DNA of 38,297 bases from Clostridia bacterium (GTDB taxonomy: Bacteria; Bacillota; Clostridia; Christensenellales; QALW01): NCBI GenBank assembly GCA_900769815.1, contig CAAGID010000043.1:1-38297 (forward strand), in the 5' to 3' direction. The translations under genes and the position numbers were made by a program. Shown piece by piece: positions 22,359-31,183 of the stretch. The stretch's first letter is position 1, and every line of letters begins with the position of its first letter. The notes beneath the pieces were generated by a model, which saw only the letters and a list, made by a program, of their open reading frames with translations, made no database searches and was not told the DNA's origin.

Positions 22359-24515
22359 TTATTGCAAGGCTATAGGACCGCCTATATAAATGGTTTCGTT
22401 ATTGCCGGCAAAAGTAGATAATACCTTTGTTTGCACCTGACAATATATAGCACTATTAGGATAAATAGTAACATTGTCTAATGTAGCTCTAATTTTTAAC
22501 AAAGAATTTTTATACCCTAATACAGGCTGGAATGTAGAACCAACTTGTTTTGTAACTAAATTACACTCTGGATAGAACGAATATTCATGTGTCGCTTTAC
22601 TATAATTATAGTTAGTTATTGCATCTGAAACTTCGCTCAGAAAACTAAATCCAGCATAAATATTAGAAACCACCCCTACAAGTTTTCCTAAAACTTTAAT
22701 ACTTGAAGTTGCATATCCCAATGCTGACAAAGCATCATCAAGGAAGTCAACATTACCCGTATTATTGCCACCTAAACAAACCTCAAAGGAACATCTATTG
22801 ATATATGCCGTATGACAACCAACTAGATTCAATGAAATTTGAGTATTAGAAGTAACTACATAAGTTTGATCGTTATCGCAGTATACAACTTGAATTCTAT
22901 CAGTACTTGGATAATAGTATACAAAAGCATTATAAGCTTTTTGATAAGTAAATTCAACTAATCTATTTGCATTCTGTGCAGAACTGATTGCTGGGTTCAA
23001 AGTCCAAATTGCTACTTTACTAATATAAGTGCCATCATAATCTCGCAAGGTATCTTTGTAGTATGCTGTAGTAGGTCTTCCATAAATGTCTTTTATAGTA
23101 CAACATTCAGAGCCTGAGCGCTTAACAGCAGATTGTGGAATTGTTGCAAAAATGTTATAAGTATCGCCACTGATACTTGAGCGCATCTTAGAAACATTTA
23201 TAATTTCCGAAGCAAAAATATCTTCATTGGGCTTATACATATAATTTTCCACGATCGAATCAGTTTGCTCAGAATTAGCTTTGCTACCATTATCATTAAT
23301 AAGAACATTGTGCATTACAAACTTAGCGAACCACGTTTCTTGAACAGATACCTTTTGAATTTCCTCCTCATTTTCTGTAACTGTAGAATTTGTGATTATA
23401 TCCTTAAGTAATTCACATTCTCCTAATGAAACAATTTTTTCAAAGTGGTATACACGTGAACTTTCTTTAGAAACAAAAGCAAATTTAATCAATGCATTGC
23501 CTTCTGTAACAATATTCTTTGAACTAAACATATCATTGTTCTGGCAAATGACAAATTCTAAAATATTATGGGACGAATTAATGTTTTTAGCATATACCTT
23601 ATCATTTACAAGAAGTGAATTGGACTTAGCTTTAATAAAATCGCAATACAGATTTACTGTTTCGATATTGTCCCCGTCAGTTACACATACTTCAAAGTTG
23701 TAATTTTTGTCCTTTGCAAAATTATAACTTAATACTTGTGCTTCACTTACAGAAAAAATATTACTTGGTTCAATGGTAAGATTTAAATTAAAATCCGCTT
23801 TATCACCATTATAAGTGTTTATGGGATGACACTTTCTGCCATATTGCCAAAAAGAAATTTGCTCTTTTGAAATGCAAGACGGTGCAAACGGACCCCAGAT
23901 ATCCGGCTTTTCAGTATGACCATTTTTAGTTTCATAGAATTCTTCCATTTCGGGAGAAAGTGCCCAAATTTTGCATTGTTTCATCAATTCTTCATTAGCT
24001 TGATATGCTCTGCTAAATAATCGGTCAAAATTATTATATGAATCAGTGTCCACATAAAAACCTGGAATATATCCTCCAGAAAGAACCTCTGTTGCAAAAT
24101 CCTTTAAGAATTCATCTGTCACTTTATTAGCATCAATTTCAACAAAAATAGGTGTATTTCTTTCTATTTTCAAATCTTCGAGTAGTGTAATAGCAATTTT
24201 CGCATTATCTTTTGCAGATTTTTCTGAAACGAACGTTAAAATGGGGATTGCCTTGGAACCGCTAGAAGTAATATAAGACATTTCCTCACTTGTCAATGCA
24301 TTTTCACCATTAATTTGTCTGCCAATAAAATACGGAAAACCTTGATTTTTTCTAATCCAATCGAAAAGAGTAATGTTATTCTGCAACAACTCATCAACTC
24401 GTGTTTTTGTATCAACACCGAAATATTTGGAAATTGATTTTTCTTTTTCTAAATCTAATGCCACCTCCCTCCATTTATTGTTTTTTTCCTTAGTTTTAAA
24501 ATTTACACAAGACAT
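22359..24515 (-). CDS. 718-residue protein with N-terminal GH25/DUF1906-like TIM barrel
   Basis: The function is not established. Residues about 30-245 resemble Rv2525c/DUF1906 and GH25-type barrels: KYFGVDTKT at the first strand, FPYFIGRQING, SKAIPILTFVSE, TPIFVEIDAN (acidic site), GYIPGFYVDTDSY, KIWALSPEMEEF, and a final ISFWQYGRK...KADFNLNL, as in the FWQY...D.N end of GH25 lysozymes. Residues about 245-590 are beta-rich and unrecognised. A hydrophobic helical stretch lies near 608-645 (LGYATSSIKVLGKLVGVVSNIYAGFSFL), then a beta-rich tail. There is no N-terminal signal peptide, so export, if any, would be unconventional. AAAGGAG precedes ATG. It heads the insert operon. Confidence 0.75.
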   Translation of the reverse strand: MSCVNFKTKEKNNKWREVALDLEKEKSISKYFGVDTKTRVDELLQNNITLFDWIRKNQGFPYFIGRQINGENALTSEEMSYITSSGSKAIPILTFVSEKSAKDNAKIAITLLEDLKIERNTPIFVEIDANKVTDEFLKDFATEVLSGGYIPGFYVDTDSYNNFDRLFSRAYQANEELMKQCKIWALSPEMEEFYETKNGHTEKPDIWGPFAPSCISKEQISFWQYGRKCHPINTYNGDKADFNLNLTIEPSNIFSVSEAQVLSYNFAKDKNYNFEVCVTDGDNIETVNLYCDFIKAKSNSLLVNDKVYAKNINSSHNILEFVICQNNDMFSSKNIVTEGNALIKFAFVSKESSRVYHFEKIVSLGECELLKDIITNSTVTENEEEIQKVSVQETWFAKFVMHNVLINDNGSKANSEQTDSIVENYMYKPNEDIFASEIINVSKMRSSISGDTYNIFATIPQSAVKRSGSECCTIKDIYGRPTTAYYKDTLRDYDGTYISKVAIWTLNPAISSAQNANRLVEFTYQKAYNAFVYYYPSTDRIQVVYCDNDQTYVVTSNTQISLNLVGCHTAYINRCSFEVCLGGNNTGNVDFLDDALSALGYATSSIKVLGKLVGVVSNIYAGFSFLSEVSDAITNYNYSKATHEYSFYPECNLVTKQVGSTFQPVLGYKNSLLKIRATLDNVTIYPNSAIYCQVQTKVLSTFAGNNETIYIGGPIALQ

Positions 24516-24588
24516 AATTAATTTCTCCTTTCATTATATTATTTTTTAATTAAAATGTCTTTTGTTTTCGAAATCAGCGTCCCGATTT

Positions 24589-24602
24589 CTTACAGCTGTA
24601 AG
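24589..24602. promoter_or_regulatory. 14-bp perfect palindrome upstream of the 718-residue gene
   Basis: CTTACAGCTGTAAG lies 74 bp before the ATG, just downstream (in the minus direction) of a TATAAT at about 24607-24612. It could be an operator; no strong -35 is visible, so the promoter is uncertain. Confidence 0.35.
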
Positions 24603-24670
24603 CACATTATAAAAACTAACCCTGACAAATAGTGTCCTAATTAAAAAATATTTTTAAGAATTTCTTATAA

Positions 24671-24709
24671 TAAAAAACGACCTAAACTCGCATTACACGA
24701 ATTTAGGTC
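24671..24709 (-). terminator. Terminator after the broken uvrB copy
   Basis: On the minus strand GACCTAAATTCG, a 7-nt loop, CGAGTTTAGGTC (one mismatch), then GTTTTTTATT. Its first arm is part of the 26-bp direct repeat. Confidence 0.75.
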
Positions 24710-24717
24710 ACAAATTT
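24692..24717. repeat. 26-bp direct repeat, right copy
   Basis: Identical to 21280-21305 and in the same orientation. It lies 37 bp beyond the end of the broken uvrB copy. Confidence 0.85.
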
Positions 24718-24754
24718 ATTTGGTTTATGTAGTGTTATTACGTTTTATCTTGTG

Positions 24755-25081
24755 TTAAAAAGCCCTTAAAATCGGCATTTTATCACGGTTTTTAGGCCAA
24801 AACTTGTAATAGGATACAAAATATTCTACCGCATTTTCAGGGAAAAATTCCTTAAACTCGGAATATAACTGTGCTGCAAGCGTTTTATTATGAGCCAAAA
24901 CAAGAGTGGGGCGGTTTACTTTTTCAATAATATTTGCCATAGTAAAGGTCTTGCCTGAACCCGTTACACCCAACAAGACCTGTGAATCAAGACCATCATT
25001 TAAACCGTCAACAAGCTGTTTTATTGCCGTTGGCTGGTCTCCGGTAGGCTTAAATTTTGAATGTAATTTAAACTTATCCAC
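24755..25081 (-). pseudogene. uvrB: Broken 5' fragment of uvrB
   Basis: The first about 92 codons match the start of UvrB very closely (KFKPTGDQP, GVTGSGKTFTMANIIEKVNR, PTLVLAHNKTLAAQL, FFPENAVEYFVSYY). Then the sequence leaves the family abruptly (KFWPKNRDKMPILRAF, stop) where the intact gene continues DYYQPEAYIPQ. It keeps the helicase Walker A but lacks all later helicase motifs, so it cannot be a working UvrB. It has a GTG start, as does the intact copy, with AAAGGAG upstream and an intact-looking promoter. The two copies differ in about a quarter of residues in the first 40 positions, so this is not a fresh duplication. It most likely marks the original uvrB 5' end, displaced by insertion of the neighbouring DNA. 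Confidence 0.88.
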
Positions 25082-25115
25082 TTCGTTTTTGCTCCTTTCT
25101 CAACTATATTATTTT

Positions 25116-25144
25116 ATTATATCATAAAAATTATTATAAGTAAA
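25116..25144 (-). promoter_or_regulatory. Promoter in front of the broken uvrB copy
   Basis: On the minus strand TTTACT (25144-25139), a 17-bp spacer with TG before the -10, TATAAT (25121-25116). It is probably the ancestral uvrB promoter, now cut off from the intact gene. Confidence 0.6.
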
Positions 25145-25146
25145 TG

Positions 25147-25192
25147 AACGAGCAGAAAATTTCTGCTCGTTTTGCTATCGTGTTCGTACACG
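25147..25192 (-). terminator. Hairpins after comM
   Basis: Directly after the comM stop come CGTGT-TCGT-ACACG (25179-25192) and a 12-bp stem AACGAGCAGAAA/TTTCTGCTCGTT (25147-25171). The minus-strand T-run after the latter is weak, so termination is likely but not certain. Confidence 0.5.
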
Positions 25193-26722
25193 TTAGTGTT
25201 CCCAATACTTTCTATCTAAGTTTCTAAAGCTTATTGCAAGTGCTATATGCTTGGGCGTAATATTCTCTTCGCCTTTAAGGTCGGCAATAGTTCGTGCAAC
25301 CTTTAAAATTCTATTATATCCGCGTGCTGACATATTAAGATTTTTAAAAGCACGGGAAAGAATGTTCTGACAAGCCTCATTAAGAGGACAAAATTTATTT
25401 ATCATTTCAGAGGTCATCTGTGCGTTACAGTGTATATTTGTACCTTCAAAGCGTTTTTCCTGAATTTCTCTTGCTTTTTGCACCCTTTGACGGATATTTT
25501 CAGAAGGCTCCGCAAGGCTATCTCCTGAAAGTTCTTCATAAGAAACGGCATCAACCTCCACCTGAAGGTCAATTCTGTCTAAAAGGGGACCTGAAATTCT
25601 TGAAAGATATTTTTGTATGACTCCGGGAGTACATGTACAACGGTTAACTTTTGAGCCGTAGTTTCCGCAGGGACAGGGATTCATACTTGCAACCAGCATA
25701 AAGTTTGCAGGATACTGTGCCGTCGTCTGAACACGGGATACGGTTATTTTTCCGTCCTCCAAGGGCTGACGAAGGGCTTCAAGAGCATTTCGGTTATATT
25801 CGGGAAGCTCGTCTAAAAACAGAACTCCGTTATGGGCAAGTGAAACCTCTCCCGGCTTTGCCTTTTGTCCGCCACCTGAAAGTGCCGCCATTGATGCGGT
25901 ATGATGGGGAGCACGAAAAGGACGCTTAGATATTATACCGTGTTCGAGCACGCCCGACACAGAATGAATTTTTGTAACCTCAAGAGCTTCTTCAAAAGTA
26001 AGTTCAGGTAATATTGACGGGATAGCCCTTGCTATCATAGTTTTACCTGAGCCGGGCGGACCGATTAAAAGCAAGTTATGTCCGCCTGCAGCAGCTATTT
26101 CTGATGCAAGCTTTGCAGTGGACTGACCTTTAATATATTTAAAATCAGAATTAAATTCTTTTTGTCTTTCGGCATTATCAAAGGGTTTATACTCAACCTT
26201 AGGTATAACCTCGCCATCCCTGAAGCGGGCAACGATAGCCTGAAGATTTTTAGGTGTATAAACGTCAATGCCCTCAATAAAGCCTGCTTCTTCAGCATTC
26301 TCGCGAGAAATATAAAACTCGGTAGTGCCTTCCTTAATGGCAGAAATCAGCATAGGTGTTATACCTCTCACGCCTTTAATTTCGCCGCTTAATGAAAGCT
26401 CACCTAAAAATGCCGCCTTACTCATTGTAACGGTAGGAATCTGATTGGTTGCTGCTAAAATACCTACGGCAATGGGCAAATCATATACGGGGCCTTCCTT
26501 TTTAGTATCGGCAGGTGCAAGGTTGACAGTAATTCTGCCCATAGGAAATATAAGCCCTGAATTTTTTATTGCTGAACGGACACGCTCTTTAGACTCTTTA
26601 ACAGCGGTATCAGGTAAGCCTACGATCTCAAAGGAGGGTATTCCTTGTGAAACGTCACATTCCACCATAACGGAAAAGCTTTCTATACCGTAAATACCTA
26701 AGCTTTTGATTTTTGCTAACAT
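25193..26722 (-). CDS. comM: YifB/ComM-family Mg-chelatase-like AAA+ ATPase
   Basis: The 509-residue protein has an N-terminal Lon-protease-like ChlI domain (about 1-165; GIESFSVMVECDVSQGIPSFEIVGLPDTAVKESKERVR). The AAA+ domain has Walker A GPPGSGKTMIARAIPSILPEL (about 219-239), Walker B GVLFLDELPEY and the RQPLEDGKITVSR segment. A Cys cluster (MNPCPCGNYG...CTC) and a C-terminal lid with NLSMARGYNR-like NMSARGYNRILKVARTIADL complete it. ComM in Gram-negative competence is a helicase for branch migration during transformation; the role in Clostridia is less clear. Its promoter probably has an extended -10 TGATATAAT (26762-26754 on the minus strand). It is divergent from glgP. Confidence 0.95.
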   Translation of the reverse strand: MLAKIKSLGIYGIESFSVMVECDVSQGIPSFEIVGLPDTAVKESKERVRSAIKNSGLIFPMGRITVNLAPADTKKEGPVYDLPIAVGILAATNQIPTVTMSKAAFLGELSLSGEIKGVRGITPMLISAIKEGTTEFYISRENAEEAGFIEGIDVYTPKNLQAIVARFRDGEVIPKVEYKPFDNAERQKEFNSDFKYIKGQSTAKLASEIAAAGGHNLLLIGPPGSGKTMIARAIPSILPELTFEEALEVTKIHSVSGVLEHGIISKRPFRAPHHTASMAALSGGGQKAKPGEVSLAHNGVLFLDELPEYNRNALEALRQPLEDGKITVSRVQTTAQYPANFMLVASMNPCPCGNYGSKVNRCTCTPGVIQKYLSRISGPLLDRIDLQVEVDAVSYEELSGDSLAEPSENIRQRVQKAREIQEKRFEGTNIHCNAQMTSEMINKFCPLNEACQNILSRAFKNLNMSARGYNRILKVARTIADLKGEENITPKHIALAISFRNLDRKYWEH

Positions 26723-26753
26723 TTTTTTTTTTCCTTTTCTGTACTATAGGCAT

Positions 26754-26762
26754 ATTATATCA
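26754..26762 (-). promoter_or_regulatory. Extended -10 promoter element of comM
   Basis: The minus strand reads TGATATAAT, 32 bp before the ATG. The -35 is poor. Confidence 0.45.
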
Positions 26763-26809
26763 CAATGTAAACTAAAATGGAAGAAAATTGTTTTACTTTT
26801 ATTCGTTTT

Positions 26810-26818
26810 TGTGATAAT
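26810..26818 (+). promoter_or_regulatory. Extended -10 promoter element of glgP
   Basis: TGTGATAAT lies about 55 bp before the ATG. No good -35 is seen; a TTGTTT lies at long spacing. Confidence 0.35.
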
Positions 26819-26873
26819 ATATATACTGAATATTTATATACTTATATATGCATTGTATATTGGAGGATATTTT

Positions 26874-29291
26874 ATGGACGAAAAACAGATTTTAGAGGGT
26901 ATTTCCCGCAAATTAAAGGGTAATTTCGGTGTAAGTGTTGAAAACGCGTCCAAATTACAGCTTTATAAAGCGGTTTCAAGTCTTGCTCGTGACCAGATTA
27001 TGGAGCAATGGATAGAGACCAACAAAAAAATGGAGAAAAATAAAAACAAGGTTGTATATTATCTTTCCCTTGAATTTTTAATGGGTAAATTTTTAGGTGC
27101 AAATCTTATTGCCTTAGGCGAATATACAAACTTCAAAAAGGCACTTAAAAAAATAAACATCGATATTGAAGATTTAGAAGATATTGAGCAGGATGCCGGT
27201 CTTGGTAACGGCGGTTTAGGCCGTCTTGCCGCTTGCTTTTTAGATTCTCTTTCATCCCTTTCGCTTCCCGCCATCGGTTGCGGTATTCGTTACGATTACG
27301 GCTTATTCCGCCAGAAAATCGTTGACGGTATGCAGATTGAAATGCCTGATAACTGGCTTGCAGACGGATGTGCTTGGGAAATTCCTCATAACGAGGAGCA
27401 GTACGAAATCTGCTTTAATGGCAACGTTGTTGAATACTTTGACAAAACAGGTAAAATGTGGCACAGAACAGAAAATTGCAATAAGGTTCTCGCCGTGCCT
27501 TACGATATTCCCATTTGCGGCGGCAAAAAGGGTATTGTAAATACTTTAAAAATATGGTCGGCACGCTCTCCCGTATATTTTGATATGTCCTATTTTGGTC
27601 AGGGCGATTATATCCGTGCTTCTCAGGAAAGAGAACTTGCCGAGACTATTTCCCGCGTGCTTTATCCTAACGATTCACATAACAACGGTAAAAGCTTACG
27701 CTTGAAACAGCAGTATTTCTTTACTTCTGCAACTTTACAATATATGCTTAACCGTCATAAGCGTTTGGGCTTGCCTATTGAAAAGCTTTATGACTACGTT
27801 TCAGTACAAATAAACGATACACACCCCGCCATCGGTATCGCAGAGCTTATGCGTCTTTTAGTTGACAACGAAGGCTTTGGTTGGGATGAGGCGTGGAGTA
27901 TCTGCCAAAAAGTTTTCTCGTACACGAACCATACCATTATGTGGGAGGCTCTTGAAAAATGGCCTGCATATTTAATGGAAAATCTCCTGCCACGAATTTA
28001 TCAGATTATCTGTGAAATTGACAAACGTTTCCGTGAAAAAGCATATCAGATTTATCCTTGGGATGACAATAAAGTAAATTCTATTGCTCCTTTAGCATAT
28101 TCGCAGATAAATATGGCAAACCTGTGCTTATCCTGCTGTCACAAAGTAAACGGTGTTGCAGGTTTGCATACAGATATTTTAAGAAACAGCTTGTTTAAGG
28201 ACCATCAACCCTTGAATCCTGACCAGCTTATGAACGTTACAAATGGTGTAACACCCCGACGCTGGCTTCTTCAGGCTAACCCCTTATTAAGTGAGTTTAT
28301 TACAAAAACTCTTAAAACAGATGCATGGCCTACGGATATGAAGCTTGTTGCCGCCCTTGAAGAAAAAGCAAAAGACACTAAATTTACTGAAAAGTTTATG
28401 GCAATTAAGCGTGAAAACAAGGTAAGATTAGCAAAATATATCAAAAAACACAATAATATTGACGTTGACCCCGATTCGATATTCGATATTCAGGTTAAAC
28501 GTCTTCACGAGTATAAAAGGCAGATGCTTAACGTGTTGAAGATTTTATATCTGTATTTTGATATTAAGGAAAATCACAACACGCATACTCCTGTTACCTT
28601 TATTTTCGGTGCAAAGGCTTCGCCGGGATACGTTCGTGCAAAACAGATTATTGCACTTATTAACTCCGTTGCCGACCTTGTAAACAACGACCCTGACGTT
28701 AACAAAACAATAAAGGTTGTGTTTATTGAAAACTATTCAGTTTCCAATGCTCAGCTTTTGATGCCCGCCTGTGATATTTCCGAGCAGATTTCAATGGCAG
28801 GTAAAGAGGCTTCAGGCACGGGCAATATGAAGTTTATGATGAACGGTGCCCTGACCTTAGGTACTTTAGACGGTGCAAACGTGGAAATGCACGATATTTT
28901 AGGCGACGATAATATCTTTATTTTCGGTCTTCGCGCCCACGAAACTGAGGCTCTTTCAATTCCCGGTGTTTATAAGCCAATGGATTATTATAATCAAAAC
29001 GCAATGTTAAGACGCGTTGTAGATTCATTCCAGGACGGCACCTTAAAGGGCGACGTGCAAAGTATAAAGAACTATCTTTTAGATGGCGACGGCGGTATTG
29101 CCGATCCATATCTGTGCCTTGCCGATTTTGCTTCCTATATTGAAGCCTATGAAAAAATGGAAACTCTTTATCTTGACAAAACTGCCTGGAGCGAAAAGGC
29201 AGTAATAAATACTGCAAGGTCACACTTCTTCTCCAGTGACCGAAGCATTGAGGAGTATAATAAAAATATATGGAAACTTTCCAAAGTGTAA
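26874..29291 (+). CDS. glgP: Glycogen/maltodextrin phosphorylase
   Basis: It releases glucose-1-phosphate from alpha-1,4-glucan ends in the cytoplasm, using pyridoxal phosphate. The 805-residue protein has the GT35 features ENASKLQLYKAVSS, LGNGGLGRLAACFLDSL, NDTHPAIGIAELMRLL, NVTNGVTPRRWL, and the PLP-lysine signature EASGTGNMKFMMNGALTLGT followed by DGANVEM. Length is typical (790-840). The frame is open from 26706, but ATG 26874 has TGGAGGA at ideal distance, and the longer start would add a false hydrophobic leader. It overlaps the GH13 gene by 22 nt. The pair forms a storage-glucan degradation unit. Confidence 0.97.
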   Translation: MDEKQILEGISRKLKGNFGVSVENASKLQLYKAVSSLARDQIMEQWIETNKKMEKNKNKVVYYLSLEFLMGKFLGANLIALGEYTNFKKALKKINIDIEDLEDIEQDAGLGNGGLGRLAACFLDSLSSLSLPAIGCGIRYDYGLFRQKIVDGMQIEMPDNWLADGCAWEIPHNEEQYEICFNGNVVEYFDKTGKMWHRTENCNKVLAVPYDIPICGGKKGIVNTLKIWSARSPVYFDMSYFGQGDYIRASQERELAETISRVLYPNDSHNNGKSLRLKQQYFFTSATLQYMLNRHKRLGLPIEKLYDYVSVQINDTHPAIGIAELMRLLVDNEGFGWDEAWSICQKVFSYTNHTIMWEALEKWPAYLMENLLPRIYQIICEIDKRFREKAYQIYPWDDNKVNSIAPLAYSQINMANLCLSCCHKVNGVAGLHTDILRNSLFKDHQPLNPDQLMNVTNGVTPRRWLLQANPLLSEFITKTLKTDAWPTDMKLVAALEEKAKDTKFTEKFMAIKRENKVRLAKYIKKHNNIDVDPDSIFDIQVKRLHEYKRQMLNVLKILYLYFDIKENHNTHTPVTFIFGAKASPGYVRAKQIIALINSVADLVNNDPDVNKTIKVVFIENYSVSNAQLLMPACDISEQISMAGKEASGTGNMKFMMNGALTLGTLDGANVEMHDILGDDNIFIFGLRAHETEALSIPGVYKPMDYYNQNAMLRRVVDSFQDGTLKGDVQSIKNYLLDGDGGIADPYLCLADFASYIEAYEKMETLYLDKTAWSEKAVINTARSHFFSSDRSIEEYNKNIWKLSKV

Positions 29292-31183
29292 TATTTAATT
29301 CCCACGACGAACAATTCCGCTGTCCCCAAGGTGCAATAACCCTTGGGGATAGTATAACTTTGCGAATTTTTGTTTCAAAGGCGCTTTCTGCATACGGTGT
29401 TACTGTTCGTTTATGGGTAAACGATGAAGAAAAACTACTTGCAATGACTCGTACAAATTTCTTTGACCACACGCCTTACGGCGATTTTTTAGAGGAATAT
29501 TCCATAAATGTTTCATGTGAAACATTGGGTCTTATGTGGTATTATTTTATCGTTTATACCCCCGCAAAACCTATTTATTGTCTTAATAACTCTTCAATGC
29601 TTGGAGGTATTGGCAATATATGCGAATATCAAGATACTTCAAGAAGCTTTCAGATAACCGTTATAAACGAAGGCTATAAAACACCTGATTGGGCAAAGGG
29701 TGCAGTAATGTATCAAATTTTTCCCGACCGCTTTAACAAAAATGCATCTTCAGGTGATTTAACCGGCAAAAATTTTCATACAAATTGGAACGACGAACCT
29801 GATTATAAAATTGACGAAAAATTAGGATATTACCCTGCAAACGACTTTTTTGGCGGAAATTTTAAGGGTATCGAAGATAAGCTTGACTATCTTAAAAGCC
29901 TTAATGTAGATGTTTTATACTTTAATCCCATTTTTAAATCATACTCAAACCACCGCTACGATACGGGCGATTATGAATGTGTTGACCCTGCTTTAGGAAC
30001 AATGGAAGACTTTGCTTCTCTTTGCAAAAAAGCAAAAGAAAAAGGTATACGCATTATATTAGACGGCGTTTTTTCTCATACGGGCAGTGATAGCCGTTAT
30101 TTTAACCGTGAAAGCAATTATTCCGAGTTGGGTGCTTATCAATCAGAAAAGTCACCCTATTACGATTGGTATGATTTTAAGGAGTTTCCAAATAAATACG
30201 ATTGTTGGTGGGGAGTATGGTCATTACCTTGCGTAAAAGAAATGACTCCTTCTTACGTTAAATACATTCTTACCGATGAAAACAGTATTATAAAACGCTA
30301 TATAAATTTAGGTATTTCAGGATGGCGTCTTGACGTTGCTGATGAATTACCTGACGAATTTTTAAAAATTCTTCGCCAAGAAGTTAAGAAAACAGATGAA
30401 AATGCCTTAATTTTAGGCGAAGTATGGGAAGATGCAAGTAATAAGGTAAGTTATAACACTCAGCGTAAATTTTTATGGGGTGAGGAGCTTGACTCCGTTA
30501 TGAATTATCCCCTCAAAAATGCCGTTGTTGATTACCTTACAGAAAAAATATCAGGCAGAGAATTTTGTGATAAAATTCTTTCTTTAAGAGAAAATTATCC
30601 TGAAGAAGCCTTTTATTGTCTTATGAACTTCCTTTCAACCCACGACAGTGAAAGAATTTTAACAAGGCTTATAACCTCGGCTGAAAATATGACAAGAGAA
30701 GAGCAGGCAGAGTATATTCCCGATAAATATAAACTTATTGAAGCAAAAGCGCTTTCAAAGCTTGCGGCGTTAATTATTTTTACGCTTCCCGGTATGCCTT
30801 CAATTTATTACGGTGATGAAGCAGGACTTCAGGGTTTAAAAGACCCCTTTAACCGAAAAACCTATCCCTGGGGCAGAGAAGATAAGGAACTTTTAAACTG
30901 GTATAAAACAGTATCTAATCTTCGCGATGACGTTTTTAAATACGGAAAATTAAAACTTGACGTCGCAGGAAGTTTATTAAGTATCCGTAGAAATTTAAAT
31001 GGCGATTATCGTTATGTTTTAATTAACCCAACTGACGATAATGTTGAAACACTTTTAGATATTTCATATTTTAAAAACACTCCTGAAATGATATGTGATA
31101 CAGGTTGCGGTTTACAGTTTCAAGAAAGGGAAAACGGCTATTATTTATTATTACCTGCAAGAAGCGGTGTAGTTTTTAAATAA
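29270..31183 (+). CDS. GH13 alpha-glucosidase/neopullulanase-type amylase
   Basis: It probably hydrolyses maltodextrins or branched glucans inside the cell, as there is no signal peptide. The 637-residue protein has an N-terminal beta domain (about 1-135, CBM34-like), then a GH13 barrel starting VMYQIFPDRFN. Region I is DGVFSHTG, region II GWRLDVADE with the nucleophile Asp, region III ILGEVWED with the acid Glu, and region IV FLSTHDSERI. A C-terminal beta sandwich closes it. GH13_20 (neopullulanase/cyclomaltodextrinase) is the best guess. The start lies inside glgP; GAGGAG is about 14 nt upstream, a bit far, so coupling is likely. A one-mismatch parS site lies within the coding sequence (29509-29524). 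Confidence 0.93.
   Translation: METFQSVIFNSHDEQFRCPQGAITLGDSITLRIFVSKALSAYGVTVRLWVNDEEKLLAMTRTNFFDHTPYGDFLEEYSINVSCETLGLMWYYFIVYTPAKPIYCLNNSSMLGGIGNICEYQDTSRSFQITVINEGYKTPDWAKGAVMYQIFPDRFNKNASSGDLTGKNFHTNWNDEPDYKIDEKLGYYPANDFFGGNFKGIEDKLDYLKSLNVDVLYFNPIFKSYSNHRYDTGDYECVDPALGTMEDFASLCKKAKEKGIRIILDGVFSHTGSDSRYFNRESNYSELGAYQSEKSPYYDWYDFKEFPNKYDCWWGVWSLPCVKEMTPSYVKYILTDENSIIKRYINLGISGWRLDVADELPDEFLKILRQEVKKTDENALILGEVWEDASNKVSYNTQRKFLWGEELDSVMNYPLKNAVVDYLTEKISGREFCDKILSLRENYPEEAFYCLMNFLSTHDSERILTRLITSAENMTREEQAEYIPDKYKLIEAKALSKLAALIIFTLPGMPSIYYGDEAGLQGLKDPFNRKTYPWGREDKELLNWYKTVSNLRDDVFKYGKLKLDVAGSLLSIRRNLNGDYRYVLINPTDDNVETLLDISYFKNTPEMICDTGCGLQFQERENGYYLLLPARSGVVFK
29509..29524. promoter_or_regulatory. 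parS: Near-consensus parS site inside the GH13 gene
   Basis: TGTTTCATGTGAAACA differs from the parS consensus TGTTNCACGTGAAACA at one central position. It encodes part of NVSCETLG in the GH13 frame. It sits 1.7 kb from the perfect site. Confidence 0.6.

Noticed and set aside
24755..25081. Functional short UvrB-like protein
   Set aside because: It keeps only the first helicase motif and ends in unrelated residues straight after it, as expected for a broken gene.
26706..26873. Hydrophobic N-terminal extension of glycogen phosphorylase
   Set aside because: It would overlap the divergent promoters; TGGAGGA points to ATG 26874, and the family has no such leader.
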